Part shown: positions 44,229 to 54,323 of the stretch, piece after piece
Layout of the letters: every line of letters begins with the position of its first letter
Position numbering within the stretch: the first letter of the stretch is position 1
Source of the DNA: Laburnicola sp. R22_1
Lineage: Eukaryota > Ascomycota > Dothideomycetes > Pleosporales > Didymosphaeriaceae
Assembly (NCBI GenBank): GCA_014281115.1
Contig: JACONQ010000016.1
Location: 1,550,001-1,614,000, forward strand
Reading direction: 5' to 3'
Length of the DNA: 64,000 nt
Made by a program: the position numbers and the translations under genes
Notes under the pieces: model-generated
Told to the model about the DNA's origin: nothing
Databases searched by the model: none
The model's input: the letters and a program-made list of their open reading frames with translations, nothing else

Positions 44229-45004
44229 TTATTGAGCAGCCAACAAGCGTGCATTTTCCTCAATTAGAGCACAGTTCTGTATGCGAAGGTCCTTGTTCTT
44301 GTCCTCAAGTTGAGCAATATACTCTGCTAACTATGTTAGTAATGCGTATAGAAGGCTGGGGACTGGGTAAACGTGCCGCTCTTTCTTTTCCGGTACCTTG
44401 CGGCTGACAGCTTGTTTCGAGTCTTGCGAGCTTCGTTGTCTACGTTACTCTTCTTTGTAACTCGACGAAGGATACGTGGTTTGGAAGAGGAAAAATACTC
44501 CTGGCTATTGTTTTGGTTGACAATTCCGGTCATGATCTCCTTACTATAGGGTTTAGGACCCAAGCAAGAAGTGGATGGCATGAGCGAAGATGATGCGCAG
44601 CTGACATCTGTGATTTCTCGCTCAGAGTTCTGATGTGCTCGAGCTGGCGTAGTAATGGAAGGCCCTGTTTGCTGCGAATGTATGGCAGGCCGGAAATTGG
44701 GGGTATCCCGAGGATGTTCTTGCGAGGGGAGCGCTCCAGGATTGATGCAGTCAGACATGGACGGGCCAGTGGGCGGATGGAAGAAGACTGGAGGAAACAT
44801 TGCTACCTCCGTATCCATATGCCCGCTTTCAGCATGAACAATGCTGCTTCCCCAACATCCAGCACCCCCTTCATCGTCAGAGAAGCTATAGGAGCTGGCC
44901 TGGAGATTCGTGACGTAGCCAAATGGAAGGTCATCCTTGATGAATTCGTCCTCAGGACTTAGCCTCTCGTCCGCCTGGAAGACGGTCGTCACTGCACCCC
45001 TCAT
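44229..45004 (-). CDS. bZIP transcription factor, two exons
   Basis: Exon 1 (44380-45004) starts at ATG (MRGAVTTVFQADERLSPEDE), is largely disordered, and ends in a bZIP basic region, ARKTRNKLSAARYRKRK, with the invariant N and R spaced N-x7-R. The zipper is in exon 2 (44229-44323): YIAQLEDKNKDLRIQN, then CALIEENARLLAAQ and stop. The acceptor has a perfect TACTAAC branch. Only a join at a GC donor (A/GCGGCA at 44379) both keeps frame and puts the first zipper leucine nine residues after the conserved Arg. That donor is unusual, so a one-base indel remains possible. The product is about 239 residues, a nuclear DNA-binding dimer of unknown targets. Confidence 0.7.
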
Positions 45005-46101
45005 TATCGACGAAGAGGAAGGAACATGATCAATCGGAGGGAGGGAAGAAACAAACTCGTACTTGAAGGGTTAGCCACCTCCTATGAAAGGGGGAATGTG
45101 GGCATACTTCTGCTGGCTCATTCATGGTGTTTAATTCGTAACAACTCACGGCCGTTAAGGCGTGATATCTAGATCGCGGAAGTGAGTTTTTTGGGGTTTG
45201 ATCCACTGGCCCCAGACGCTTGACTCCCTCTTATCTACTTCCCTGGTCCACACGTGAGGCGGCAACCTGTTTCTATTTGGCATTCAGCCGCTGCAGTTTT
45301 TTTATCTGACTACGTCTGGGGCTCAGCCGTTGCAAAATAGGTTTATTCTCGGCGTTGTCTCAAACCCCTAGCAGGTGCAGTGCAAGGCGGAGCTCATTGT
45401 ATGTGGCGGATGACATTCACGCTCGGCAGCTCCGTTGGCTACTATGATCTCCCTTGGCTGGGAGCCTTGCCCCTGATGCAGCCCATACTGCCCGCGTGAA
45501 AGTCGTATCCTTGCGAGGCACGCACATGCAACACCACAGCCTCCGTGGTTCTGCACCGTGCTGGCGCTAGCTATGCCTTAGCTAGCAAGGGACGTGCGTG
45601 TAGAATTCCTGATTGCGAAGCAACCATCCGCCGCTGCTGCCGCCAGCTCAACAAGGACTCATTCTGCAGCCCAGGATCAGGGATGCCTCCCCCAGCAGCC
45701 GCCGTGGATGGTTGCTTCACCCAGCGATGGTGTGGATCATGGTGACTTTGGTGTCGCATGCCCATGCTTGGAACGGTAAGACGGAGACATTGAACTTTGA
45801 GTTGGTGGAGGCGCTGTCGTCAGTTGTCCATTCAGCTGCCTGCATCTTTGCTACGCCGGCGAACCTAGGATAGTCCGGGAATACGGGGGGTGCGCATGCA
45901 CGGAAGACATGTGACGGAAGCCGCGCCCATGGCTAAGCGTGTGCGTGTGCCTTTCTCTCTCGGCTGCGGAGCAGCAAAGGGGGGAAGGGGGAATAAAGGG
46001 CTTGTCCCTCCACTCCGTCCGCTTCATCCACTTGACCAACCTGTTCCGCCCATTTTCTCACTCCGCTTCATACACCTTGCATTCCTGTTCCATTCTTCGC
46101 G
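45005..46101. other. Gene-poor interval with an imperfect hairpin
   Basis: No coding frame is supported. The main structure is the inverted repeat at 45617-45719. The 45900-46100 part is a purine- and pyrimidine-tract-rich promoter area for the gene at 46102. Confidence 0.4.
45617..45719. repeat. Imperfect inverted repeat, about 25-bp arms
   Basis: The left arm GAAGCAACCATCC plus GCCGCTGCTG at 45617 mirrors the right arm CAGCAGCCGCCG plus TGGATGGTTGCTTC ending at 45719, with a loop of about 50 bp. It could be a small foldback or MITE-like relic. No target duplication was seen. Confidence 0.55.
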
Positions 46102-46663
46102 ATGAGTCTTTCGCAGAGTTCGAACGTCACTACGGTTGAGGATGACACCTTATATCAGGATGAAGTATCCACGAACGGCGTCGAAAGTTGGGTAGGCGAT
46201 CACTGCTGTGCTTATTTCCACAAGGCACTTACCTCATCGTGATAGCCACTCGAAGGTTTGGGGGAGTCGCAAGACAGTGTGCTACCTCCGCCATGCGCCG
46301 TATCACACGGCAGTCTACACACAGACCATCCTGGAAAGAAGCGAGTTCACTTTGACGTTTCGGACGATTCGAACGATGCATATCCAAGCATTTCGAGAAA
46401 GATTCCTAGAGTAAGCTACTGCCCGAATGCTGAACAGACCAGGCCAGTTACCCATGCAAGTAAAGGAAGACCGCTTGTCCCTAGCCACCGAAGACCAACT
46501 GCGAGCTGATTGTCAGGAGTCACCAAACACGCTCGCAAAAAAGGTCAATAATCTTGAAGCGAGGGTAAAAGCTCTAGAAAAGGGAACGGTAGAGTTACTG
46601 AAGGTCGTTCAAGAGTGGGCTGCGATGCAAGAGAAGCTGTTGGATGAACCTTCTCTGACGTAA
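46102..46663 (+). CDS. Small coiled-coil protein, three exons (156 aa)
   Basis: The exons are 46102-46191, 46246-46410 and 46448-46663, in phase throughout. Introns are 54 nt (GTAGGC to GATAG) and 37 nt (GTAAGC to GGCCAG); the second is very short and less certain. The N-terminal part is acidic (TTVEDDTLYQDEVS), the middle has a basic patch (GKKRVHFDVSDDSND), and the C-terminal 50 residues form a clear coiled coil (KKVNNLEARVKALEKGTVEL, then QEWAAMQEKLLDEP). The start is the first ATG after a C/T-rich leader. Function unknown; it may multimerise. Confidence 0.55.
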
Positions 46664-47278
46664 TCCATTCTTTTACTATAACATAGGCTAAAACAAATCC
46701 TTACGAACGTTAGGTCGTTTCCTCTACCTGTGAAACTAGTGCCTAAATTAACGAAGCTCTACTGATGTCTTAGGCTATATAGCTACTTTGGATACGGTAC
46801 TCTTCTAGTTATACGTTTGTTTAGCGCTATTAGGATAAGCTTAGATATCCTATCTATATAAGAGTTTACTTTAATAGTGGTATATATAGCTATATATAGA
46901 AATGTTATCTTTCCTTAAAAGTTAAGTAAGATGTAGTAGTACCCTAAGCAAAGGAGAGAATTTAATTGCTTAAATGATTTAATTATTCTTGTTTCTAGCT
47001 GGATTTACTATAGCTGTATCTAGAAGAAGTATCGCTCCTATGGCTATATATGGTCTTGTAGTTAAATTACTTGAAAGTAGAGTGATTTATCCCTATATTA
47101 CATAAGCAGCGGTTACCTCGTAACCGCTGCTTATCTAACACGACTTAGTAAGCAGAGCTAGGTGCCAGGCGGAATAACGTTAAAGTCAGAAGGCGTGTAT
47201 CCATACGCACTAATGAGGTGGTTGTGGCATAATCCTAAAAGAAGCTTTCTCGACCGTAAACTATCCAAAACTGTTCAT
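46664..47278. other. AT-rich, RIP-like island
   Basis: About 46680-47100 is dominated by TATATA and TTAG/CTAA words with no open frames, in sharp contrast to its surroundings. It ends in a perfect 33-bp palindrome at 47102-47134. It probably is a mutated transposon remnant. Confidence 0.5.
47102..47134. repeat. Perfect 33-bp palindrome
   Basis: The arms ATAAGCAGCGGTTAC and GTAACCGCTGCTTAT are perfect 15-mers around a CTC spacer. It lies at the edge of the AT-rich island, 145 bp beyond the stop codon of the JmjC gene. The sharp symmetry despite mutated surroundings is notable. It is not followed by a T run as a bacterial terminator would be. Confidence 0.85.
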
Positions 47279-49737
47279 CTATACTTTCGCACAATACCCT
47301 AAAAGACTTTTATCGTCAAACGAAGTATTAGAAAGTACGTCCAGGTCCATCTTTTCAAAGTAATAATGCTGCATAGGGTCTTCATTAAACAGAATATCAG
47401 TATAGATATTGTCCACCGCTGCAGCCATCTGTTGTATGAACTCTCCTCTTTCCTGCTGCAGTATATCTAGAAACGCAACGAAGACCTGCTGATTAACCCT
47501 TTCAATTCTACTAAACGTTAGTAGATAACGAGCCATGCTGCATAATACATACTGTGAGTTTTGTAGGGCTGTATTACGGCCAGTGGGTAATAGGGCAAGG
47601 ACACCGATGGAGAATTTCTGTTCTAGGGAAGCCCAGTTGTGTCCATGCCTAAGCCAGTTCTTAAGTTTTGTTTGCTGCGTTTTTGGAGGATGCTTATTGC
47701 TATACGCTTCATTGTAAAGGTCCTCCAGCACTAAGGTCTCTACTTTCTGAATATTTTTCGTGCCACTATTACGCGTGCGTGTGCGCTGCTTGTGCAGCTG
47801 AAATAGGGATTCCCGGTGCTTAGCGAGAGACAAGAGGTGGTAGCGGCGAATGATGGCGTAACTACTCGTAACGTCTTCTATCGTATCTAAGGCCTTTGTT
47901 GCCTCGCCAATTGTTTCCCCTTTAGGAAAATATGGCTAGTTTGGCGCATACGGCATGCGTGTCGTAGCTGGCAAATGGCTTCAGGACTCCCTATAGCGAA
48001 TAATAGGCAGGTGAGGAGTTCGATTGTAGAATTATCGGCCTGGCTGCCAAGCTTTGTTACGATATTGTGCTGCTGTGCACCAGTGAAGCGTCCGTAGGCT
48101 ATGCCTTTTGGGTTCGAGAGGGCTGACGACGGTTTCATACCCTTAGCCTTCTTAGTTATAGGGGCAGGTGTTGACCGTGTCCGTTTCTTGCCTGTCGCCT
48201 TGGCATGACTCGAACCAAAACTAGAAGCGGTAATTACATGGGGACCACACGCCGCAGGGCCGCGTCCCCTCTTACACCAGACGTAGCCTGCAGGCATATC
48301 CGGCGCATCACTAAACTCGATGTTCACAGATTCGGCAATATTAGGGCCCATATTTAGGACTTGGTGGTACGTGTCCTGTCTTGTGACAATCATCTCGCCA
48401 GGCAGGCAGCAGTCCAGATAGTACGTAATGCCCCATTCCTCTAGGAGGCCTGGGGAGATGATAGCATTGTAGTGGCGGATCCCCTGCGAACACGGGACAC
48501 GCCATGGACCGTACAGCTCCTTCATGCGACTTTCGATATTGGTCTTCTCGCACTTGGGAATGAAAAGCCAGATCTTTGGTGCTCCAGCAAGAAGAAGATT
48601 AACAGAGCCAAGATTACCGTCCTCAATATGCAGGGTAGCGGGGGTCCGGTCGCACTGGCTGATGTACCAAAAGGGCGTGTTAACCCCAGGAATGTTGCCA
48701 TTGTTTCGTCGCTGAAGCCTCGGCCCTGCATCCACTAGGGGCACATATTCTGACGGCATAGGGATAGGGCCGACAAAATACGGAAGGGCTTCACTTGGTG
48801 GGTTGTCAAAGACGGCCTGGAAAAAGGAGCGAACTTCTTCCAGGGATAGCCGGCTGTGTTCTTGGCTCAAGGTGTCTGCTGATGGAAAGGTGAAGTCGGC
48901 CTCTGCCGTCAATGCCGTTACTTTAAAGCCATCTTTCGAGTATATGCTGCCTCTCATGTATCCTGAAGCAGGCGTCTGCGCTTGCGAGAAATCAGGAGAG
49001 GCGAAGTCGATGATCCTGATCTTGTCGTAGCATTGGCTAGGTGTTGCTGCGGCCAGCTTCTCAAGTTGCGCAACCAGGGCGGCTCCCATCTGCTCTGCCC
49101 CAAAATCGACAACATAAACCTCTTTGCCGTATCTGTCTAAAGCGCCTTCTGCTCCGGCATCTTGTATATCCTCTGGCTCAGCATTAACCCCAGTTCCGTG
49201 CTGCTCTTTATGGTGACCTCCGCTCTGTCCCACCTCAGAAGGGTTGTTCTGCGGGCGGTCTGCGTCCTCTTCCACTTCTCTCAACAACTCCGAATTCGCC
49301 GAAGATAAGACCGAAGGCGTGGGTGAGTGGACCGGCGAGGATGGGTTCGGCAGTGGCGGTATGGTAAGGGTGTTGCCGGATGGCGGTTTGGTGATGTATT
49401 CTGCGTTTGGGCGTGGTTGCTCTGACGCGTTTGTGGAAGCGCACGTAGAGGAATCAGTTATCTGCGGCTGAGCATCGGCCCGTCCTGCTGCGCTGTCGTT
49501 GGATGGAAGCTGCCCGAGCAAGGCCTGTGCATTGCTAATAATGCGCGAGAGAACGATGCGACAGTTCTGGAGGGCGCCGTCCATTCCTGGCGGACGAGAA
49601 GCGGTTGACGCTGGGCGGCTGGGGAGGGTAGATGGTGCTGCGCGCTGGCGGGACGAGCTTTCTATGTCATGCTTGACTGCTCGAAGACTTTGGAGCAAGC
49701 TCTCCGTCTCGGAAATCAACTCGTCGACAAGCGCCAT
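47279..49737 (-). CDS. JmjC-domain protein, frame break near the 3' end
   Basis: The ATG at 49735-49737 (MALVDELISETESLLQSLRA) starts a helical, then disordered Pro/Ser-rich N-terminal half. The JmjC domain follows. The iron site is TLHIEDGN (His about 370, Glu about 372) with the distal His in YHQVLN (about 456). FWYISQCDRTPATLHIEDGN and GAPKIWLFIP are typical of the fold. A basic segment (KKRTRSTPAPITKKAKG) could be a nuclear signal. At 47927-47930 a four-base run ends this frame at 47887. With one more base it continues SHIFPKGETIGEATKALDT and through a helical C-terminus to 47279 (about 819 residues). JmjC proteins are Fe(II)/2-oxoglutarate oxygenases, many of them histone demethylases; substrate unknown here. 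It lies 49 bp downstream of a methyltransferase-like frame. Confidence 0.8.
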
Positions 49738-49786
49738 AGCTGTAGAGCTGTGGGCGGGAATGTATGAGTTTGGTGGCGGGGCCGAG

Positions 49787-50454
49787 CTAGAGTGGAAGAG
49801 GATGGTTAGTAGGGACGTTAACGAGCTGCGTACTATCAAGGCGCATGAAGGCCAAAGAGCCAGGCGCTTCTGTGTGGCCAGTGGTCCGGAACTGCACGGG
49901 GAGATTGGTCTCGGCAGGCTTAGGCGGGATATCCGTGAAGCGCGCCAAAAAGGTGATGATAAGGCGCCCGCCTGGCGTAAGCAGCGTGCGCAAGTTGCGG
50001 AGCAGCTGGCGACGCTGGTCAGCTGGGATGGTGTCGAGGAGGTGAACAGCGAAGATGCGGTCGAAGGTGTTGGATGCCCCAGGCAGGTTACGGATGTTGC
50101 TGACAAGCGCACCGTCTGTAACGTTGGCGCGCATGAGATGGACTTGCTGTTGAGGCGTACCGCGACGATGCACGGTGAGGCCTTTGCGTTGGAGCTCCCA
50201 AGGGATGTCAACCCTGAGAAAGTCTTGCACAGCATCTACCGCGACGCAGAAGCCAGCCCCCACAGCCTGCTTCGCGGCGGCGATCAATCGGCCGCTGCCA
50301 GCACTAGGTCAAGGACGCTCTGTCCAGGCTGCAGCTCAGCCAGCTGGAGAGCGTGCTGTGCGTCGGGATGGTGGACAACCGTCAGGTAGTCGTTGCGGCA
50401 AACCAAATGCTGGTAGGCGGCCGTGACCTCGGTGGAAGTTCGATAGTAGACCAT
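49787..50454 (-). CDS. Methyltransferase-like protein, frame break in motif I
   Basis: The ATG at 50452-50454 (MVYYRTSTEVTAAYQHLVC) opens the gene. A Rossmann-type methyltransferase pattern follows: SVLDL at the usual motif I place, AAKQAVGAG, then FDRIFAVHLLDTIP, RNLRTLLTPGGRLIITF. The frame breaks at about 50281-50293; one extra G there would give LVLAAAGLIAAAKQAVG. Even so the GxGxG loop is not intact, so cofactor binding is questionable. It ends at 49787 and is about 222 residues, short for a class I enzyme, stopping where the last strands should be. A CTACTAACC branch and CTCTAG acceptor around its stop codon suggest the annotated end may be intronic. Confidence 0.6.
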
Positions 50455-50574
50455 GGCGAGCGAGGGAGTGCGGATCAAGGAGGTTGGGCTTGGAAAGGTC
50501 AGCGGCAGTTCCTCACCCTAAAGCATAGGCAATATACGTACTAGCTATGGCAATGTGAAGAGGAAAGTCAGTTG

Positions 50575-50804
50575 TGCTGCGGTTAAGAGAGTTGAGCTGT
50601 GGTGGAGTGGGGAGGGTGAAGTGCAGATGGTGCGGTGGTCTGTCTACAAGGTCAGCGGCGGCAAAGCAGCAGAGAGGGGGTACATACCAGGAGAAGCCGT
50701 GCTGCGGTTGAGTGAGGAGGGTGAAGTGCAGATGGTGTGGTGGTCTGTCTACAAGGTCAGCGGCGGCAAAGCAGCAGAGAGGGGTACATACCAGGTGAGA
50801 AACC
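50575..50804. repeat. Two tandem copies, 124 and 106 bp
   Basis: Each begins GTGCTGCGGTT and carries GGGTGAAGTGCAGATGGTG, then TCTGTCTACAAGGTCAGCGG and GCAGCAGAGAGG. Copy 1 is 50575-50698 and copy 2 is 50699-50804, which lacks about 18 bp near its start. A third copy begins but diverges. It lies 120 bp upstream of the methyltransferase start, in its likely promoter. Confidence 0.85.
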
Positions 50805-51217
50805 GTGCTGTGAGGATGGAGTGCAGAGCAACAAGAGGGAGGCACCTTAAATACACAACAGAGGACTGCGCGGCCGCGCTCGCAGGTGTTGGGCGCATGT
50901 CGCAGGCCAGGCACGTCGGCGTCTGGAAAGTAGCGAGGGCCAATCAGAGCGTCAGAGCCGCAGCGCAGATTGCACACGACCAGCGACAAACGCGCTCGAT
51001 GCCACGCTAGGTGCAGCGGATACGCATGCCAAAATGTGGGAGTTGCAAGTTGCGGTCTGGCAGACGCAGAGAAATTGGATTTGGGGGGGTAACAGTCAAC
51101 CATTGGGTTAGCAGAGCCGCATCATTGAATGGGAAGAGCCTCACCATTGAATTACACACGACCTTGCCTGCACAGCGAGCGTGACAGACCACCCGTATCG
51201 GGAATAAGAACCCGAAG

Positions 51218-51355
51218 CGAACGCCTCTCCAGTCTGGGCGGGCGAGTGGGTTAGGGCTGTGGATAATGAGCACCCTGCGGGCCAATCGAACGCCTCTCCA
51301 GTCTGGGCGGGCGAATGGGTTAGGGCTGTGGATGACGAGCACCCTGCGGGCCAAT
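51218..51355. repeat. 69-bp tandem duplication with telomere-like word
   Basis: Two nearly identical 69-bp units (51218-51286 and 51287-51355) start CGAACGCCTCTCC and end GCGGGCCAAT. Each contains GGGTTAGGG, one and a half units of the TTAGGG telomere motif. Three substitutions separate the units. Confidence 0.9.
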
Positions 51356-51590
51356 CAGGGCGTTGCAGCCGCACGCCGCGGAGATTACCGAGGCGGCAAG
51401 CAGCGAGAGTGCGGAGCTGGCAGATCCGGATGTAGTCGCGAATTCCCAATGGCGTCTCCAGGGCTGCCCCTCTGCACCCATAGAGAACCTCTCCTATCCA
51501 TCACACCCTCACACTCACTCACTCTACACACTCTCCCGCTCTTCTCCAACCGGGCACGCAGCTAGCTCCAACTTCCTCACCCTTCCCATC

Positions 51591-51935
51591 ATGGCCGCTG
51601 CACCCGTACGTATCATGGTCAGCCGCTGGATCCCAAAAGCCGAGCTGCCAAAAGCTGTATGTATCCATCGCATTGGCGTGTGAAGCCGAACACCTGCTAA
51701 CGCGCACTGCTCCCATGGCAGGCAGATGTAGCAACCCCACCGCTGTCCGAGCTCCGCGGCGGAGGGCCGCCAATACGCTCTCCGGCGTGCAGACGCTGAC
51801 TGGATGGCGCCCGCGGGCCTCGAGCACAGCTTGGCCGACTTCCCAGCGGAATTTGTCCGAGTCGGGCACATCTTCTTCCACCCCGGCACCCGCCAGCCGC
51901 CCATTCCCCCATCACCGAGCTCCAAAGCTTCATGA
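51591..51935 (+). CDS. Small hypothetical protein, two exons (89 aa)
   Basis: Exons 51591-51656 and 51732-51935 are joined in phase 0 by a 75-nt intron (GTATGT donor, GCTAAC branch, GTAG acceptor). The start is ATG (MAAAPVRIMVSRWIPKAELP). The second exon reads as protein (EGRQYALRRADADWMAPAGL, then DFPAEFVRVGHIFFHPGTRQ) in only this frame. An acceptor 11 nt earlier would give a premature stop. No family recognised. It lies between the tandem repeats and the inverted-repeat element at 52036. Confidence 0.5.
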
Positions 51936-53071
51936 CCTCCAAGCCTGGAGTGGTTACTGTATTTGGTAATCTCCTTGTGGGATTAACTACCTTGCTTGGG
52001 GATATGTATTCTTCCCAAGGAAAGTAAAACATATATAACCTCCCCCTGTGTGGCGAAAGATACCTGTGTCCCGAAGGAAATGACAGGTACTTTGAATATA
52101 CAGCGCCGTTAAGCCACACACATATTCTTGTTCTTGTATATAACCTATAACCGCTTGCCCCTGTCCTTTATTAAGCTAGGTATCCGGTTTCATGTAAAAA
52201 TTACGCAAAGTTGGCTGTCCTATACTCTGTTGAGCGCTCAACCTGCTCTAACACTGCGACACTATCTCCGCCATAACAACATCACCTTATCGTTTCGATA
52301 GCTAAAGACGAGTTTATATTAACCTTAAAGGTACATTATATATTTCTACAGCATTTTGAGACATTCTAAGTCCTAATCATGGCGCAAGTTGCATGTTCGC
52401 CACGGAGGTCGGTACATCTAACACGCCAGATCTCTAAAAGCGGGTGTTGCAGTACGATTATGTAATATCTACTGCTACCCCGCATGAATCAGCAGGTTTT
52501 TTTACACATAGCCAAGCTTCTCGCTCGCAGCCGTCTAGCCTTTCTTAGGATGAACATCAAGGCCCTGCGTGCCGGAGAGAACCACAGGCTCGAAACGCGC
52601 TCTAGCAATCAACCTCTCATGTCTTCGCATCCAAGGCCTGATGCGAAGTGTGCATATCATCCCTTATCGCCCACCTCCTATGTTTCACTGCCTTGGTGAA
52701 CCGGGCAAGCGTCCCGTAGCTGTCCATGGGCTCGGATACGCGGCGTTGTGCAGAGGGTGCAGCTACGTGTTCTCAGCCTTGCCTGCGTCTCAGCGATCTA
52801 GGCTGCGCTCTTCACCGTCCACCAAGATGCAGCTCGGCCTTTGCACGTTGCCAACCTCCTACACGACTGTATATCAACACGATACCTATGCGCCACTTAG
52901 TATACCTTACTGTCCTGCCATCGCCACATCTCAAAGCGTGGTGAGTAGCTGAACGAGCCGGCATGCTCAGTCGATCCCTCCAGCCTGCTCCGCCCAAGGC
53001 TTCCTAACCTTCCACTTACCGCTTCCGCCTACGATCTCCGCCTACGATCTCCGCATACGTTGCGCGACGCG

Positions 53072-53469
53072 ATGCGACTTCTCAAATACACGAGCGATGG
53101 CAGTCTCGGCCTGACCGAGCACTTCATCAGCGACGAGAGTGTCCCTATGCAATCCTCTCGCATACTTGGCAGGAAGGGCACGAGGTGACATCCGACGACC
53201 TGATAACTGGCAACGGAAAGGACAAGGCTGGTTACAATAAGATTCTGCTTTGCGCACGACAAGCTCAGCGTGACGGCCTAGGTTATTGCTGGGTGGACGC
53301 ATGCTGCATCGACAAATCCGGCAGTGCAGAGCTCTCGGAAGCGATCAACTCTATGTTCCGCTGGTACCAGAAGGCACGGAAATGCTACGTTTACCTCTCG
53401 GACGTTTCAAACTATACCCTTGGCAGCGATTTCAGCAGCATCTGGTCCCCGCGTACTCCTCGAAGTTGA
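53072..53469 (+). pseudogene. HET-domain gene remnant
   Basis: The start MRLLKYTSDGSLGLTEHF is the usual opening of heterokaryon-incompatibility (HET) proteins. After a one-base loss in the C run at 53143-53145 the other frame reads YAILSHTW, then KDKAGYNKILLCARQAQRDG, YCWVDACCIDKS, AINSMFRWYQKARKCYVYLS, the core HET blocks. The third block, normally WFTRGWTLQEL, survives only as a shortened out-of-frame trace around 53443-53475, and no C-terminal half is left. Intact family members are several hundred residues long and trigger cell death on non-self fusion. This copy is dead and lies inside E1. Confidence 0.8.
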
Positions 53470-53976
53470 GGGTGATGCGTGCTAGATCGCGCGAAGGAGC
53501 CCAACAAGAATGGAACGTCGGACATGCCAAGGATGTGCTACGGTGGGTTTTCTCAAGGGAGTCGCACAAAAACCTCGCAACACGAAACCCTTCCTGTGCC
53601 ACCGCGATGCTGCTTCTCGCCGAAACAGGACGGTTCTGACACTTTGTGTGGATCTGTGTCTCTCAAGAGATGGAAGGATAGAGGCATACAAGGCTCCAAC
53701 ATCATACCAAGTCGCACGGCATAGGTCACTCCATTGCACAAAATTCGTGAGACGGTGTCTAGCCGGTCTGTGGTCCAATGGAAGGATGAGACGTTCTCGT
53801 GGTGCATATAGGCCTGGTTGCACGGTCGCGCAAAGGTGCAAAGTATAGATTCACTTTCCCGTCACGCCTGTGTACAACTCCACACCCACGAAGACATAAT
53901 AGACGAGGAACATCCTGCGATGGCTTTTTGCAGCGATCACTCCTACAAGCACCCCTAGACTCAACTCGACTCTGCC

Positions 53977-54323
53977 ATGGCGAGTGATCGCAACACCTCT
54001 TCTTCTACGCTTCAATACCCACCAAACTCCAGCGCTAGTTATGTGTCGGGCTACCTTAGCAGACGACAGGCTTCGTCCTTGTACGACCACGAAGAGCAGG
54101 CTGTCAGAGAGACTCTTCTACGCGCGTTTGCAGACCCACGCACGGAGAAGTTGATGCATGAGATGGCTAGCTCTTGCAAAAAGAAGCGGAGGAGTGACCA
54201 TAGGGCTTGGTAAGTGCGACGTGGCTTTGGCCGACTTGTTTGTAGGACTGTATTGACCTTTGACATAGCAGGGTCGGCGCAGGACCGGCTCAGCCGTCAA
54301 ACGATGATAAGATCGCGTCCTGA
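53977..54323 (+). CDS. Small hypothetical protein in E1, two exons (94 aa)
   Basis: Exons 53977-54209 and 54272-54323 are joined by a 62-nt intron (GTAAGT donor, TTGACAT branch, TAGCAG acceptor). The start is ATG (MASDRNTSSSTLQYPPNSSA). A helical, basic middle (SLYDHEEQAVRETLLRAFAD, then SSCKKKRRSDHRAW) could include a nuclear signal. Family unknown. It is the only intact-looking gene within E1. Confidence 0.5.

Noticed and set aside
47102..47134. Rho-independent terminator
   Set aside because: The perfect hairpin has no T run and the setting is fungal, so a bacterial terminator is not applicable.
49499..50389. 296-codon plus-strand frame
   Set aside because: It is antisense to the JmjC N-terminus and the methyltransferase frame, both of which have recognisable motifs.
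51248..51325. Telomere repeat
   Set aside because: Only GGGTTAGGG once per 69-bp unit; no array of TTAGGG, so it is not a telomere or clear interstitial telomere.
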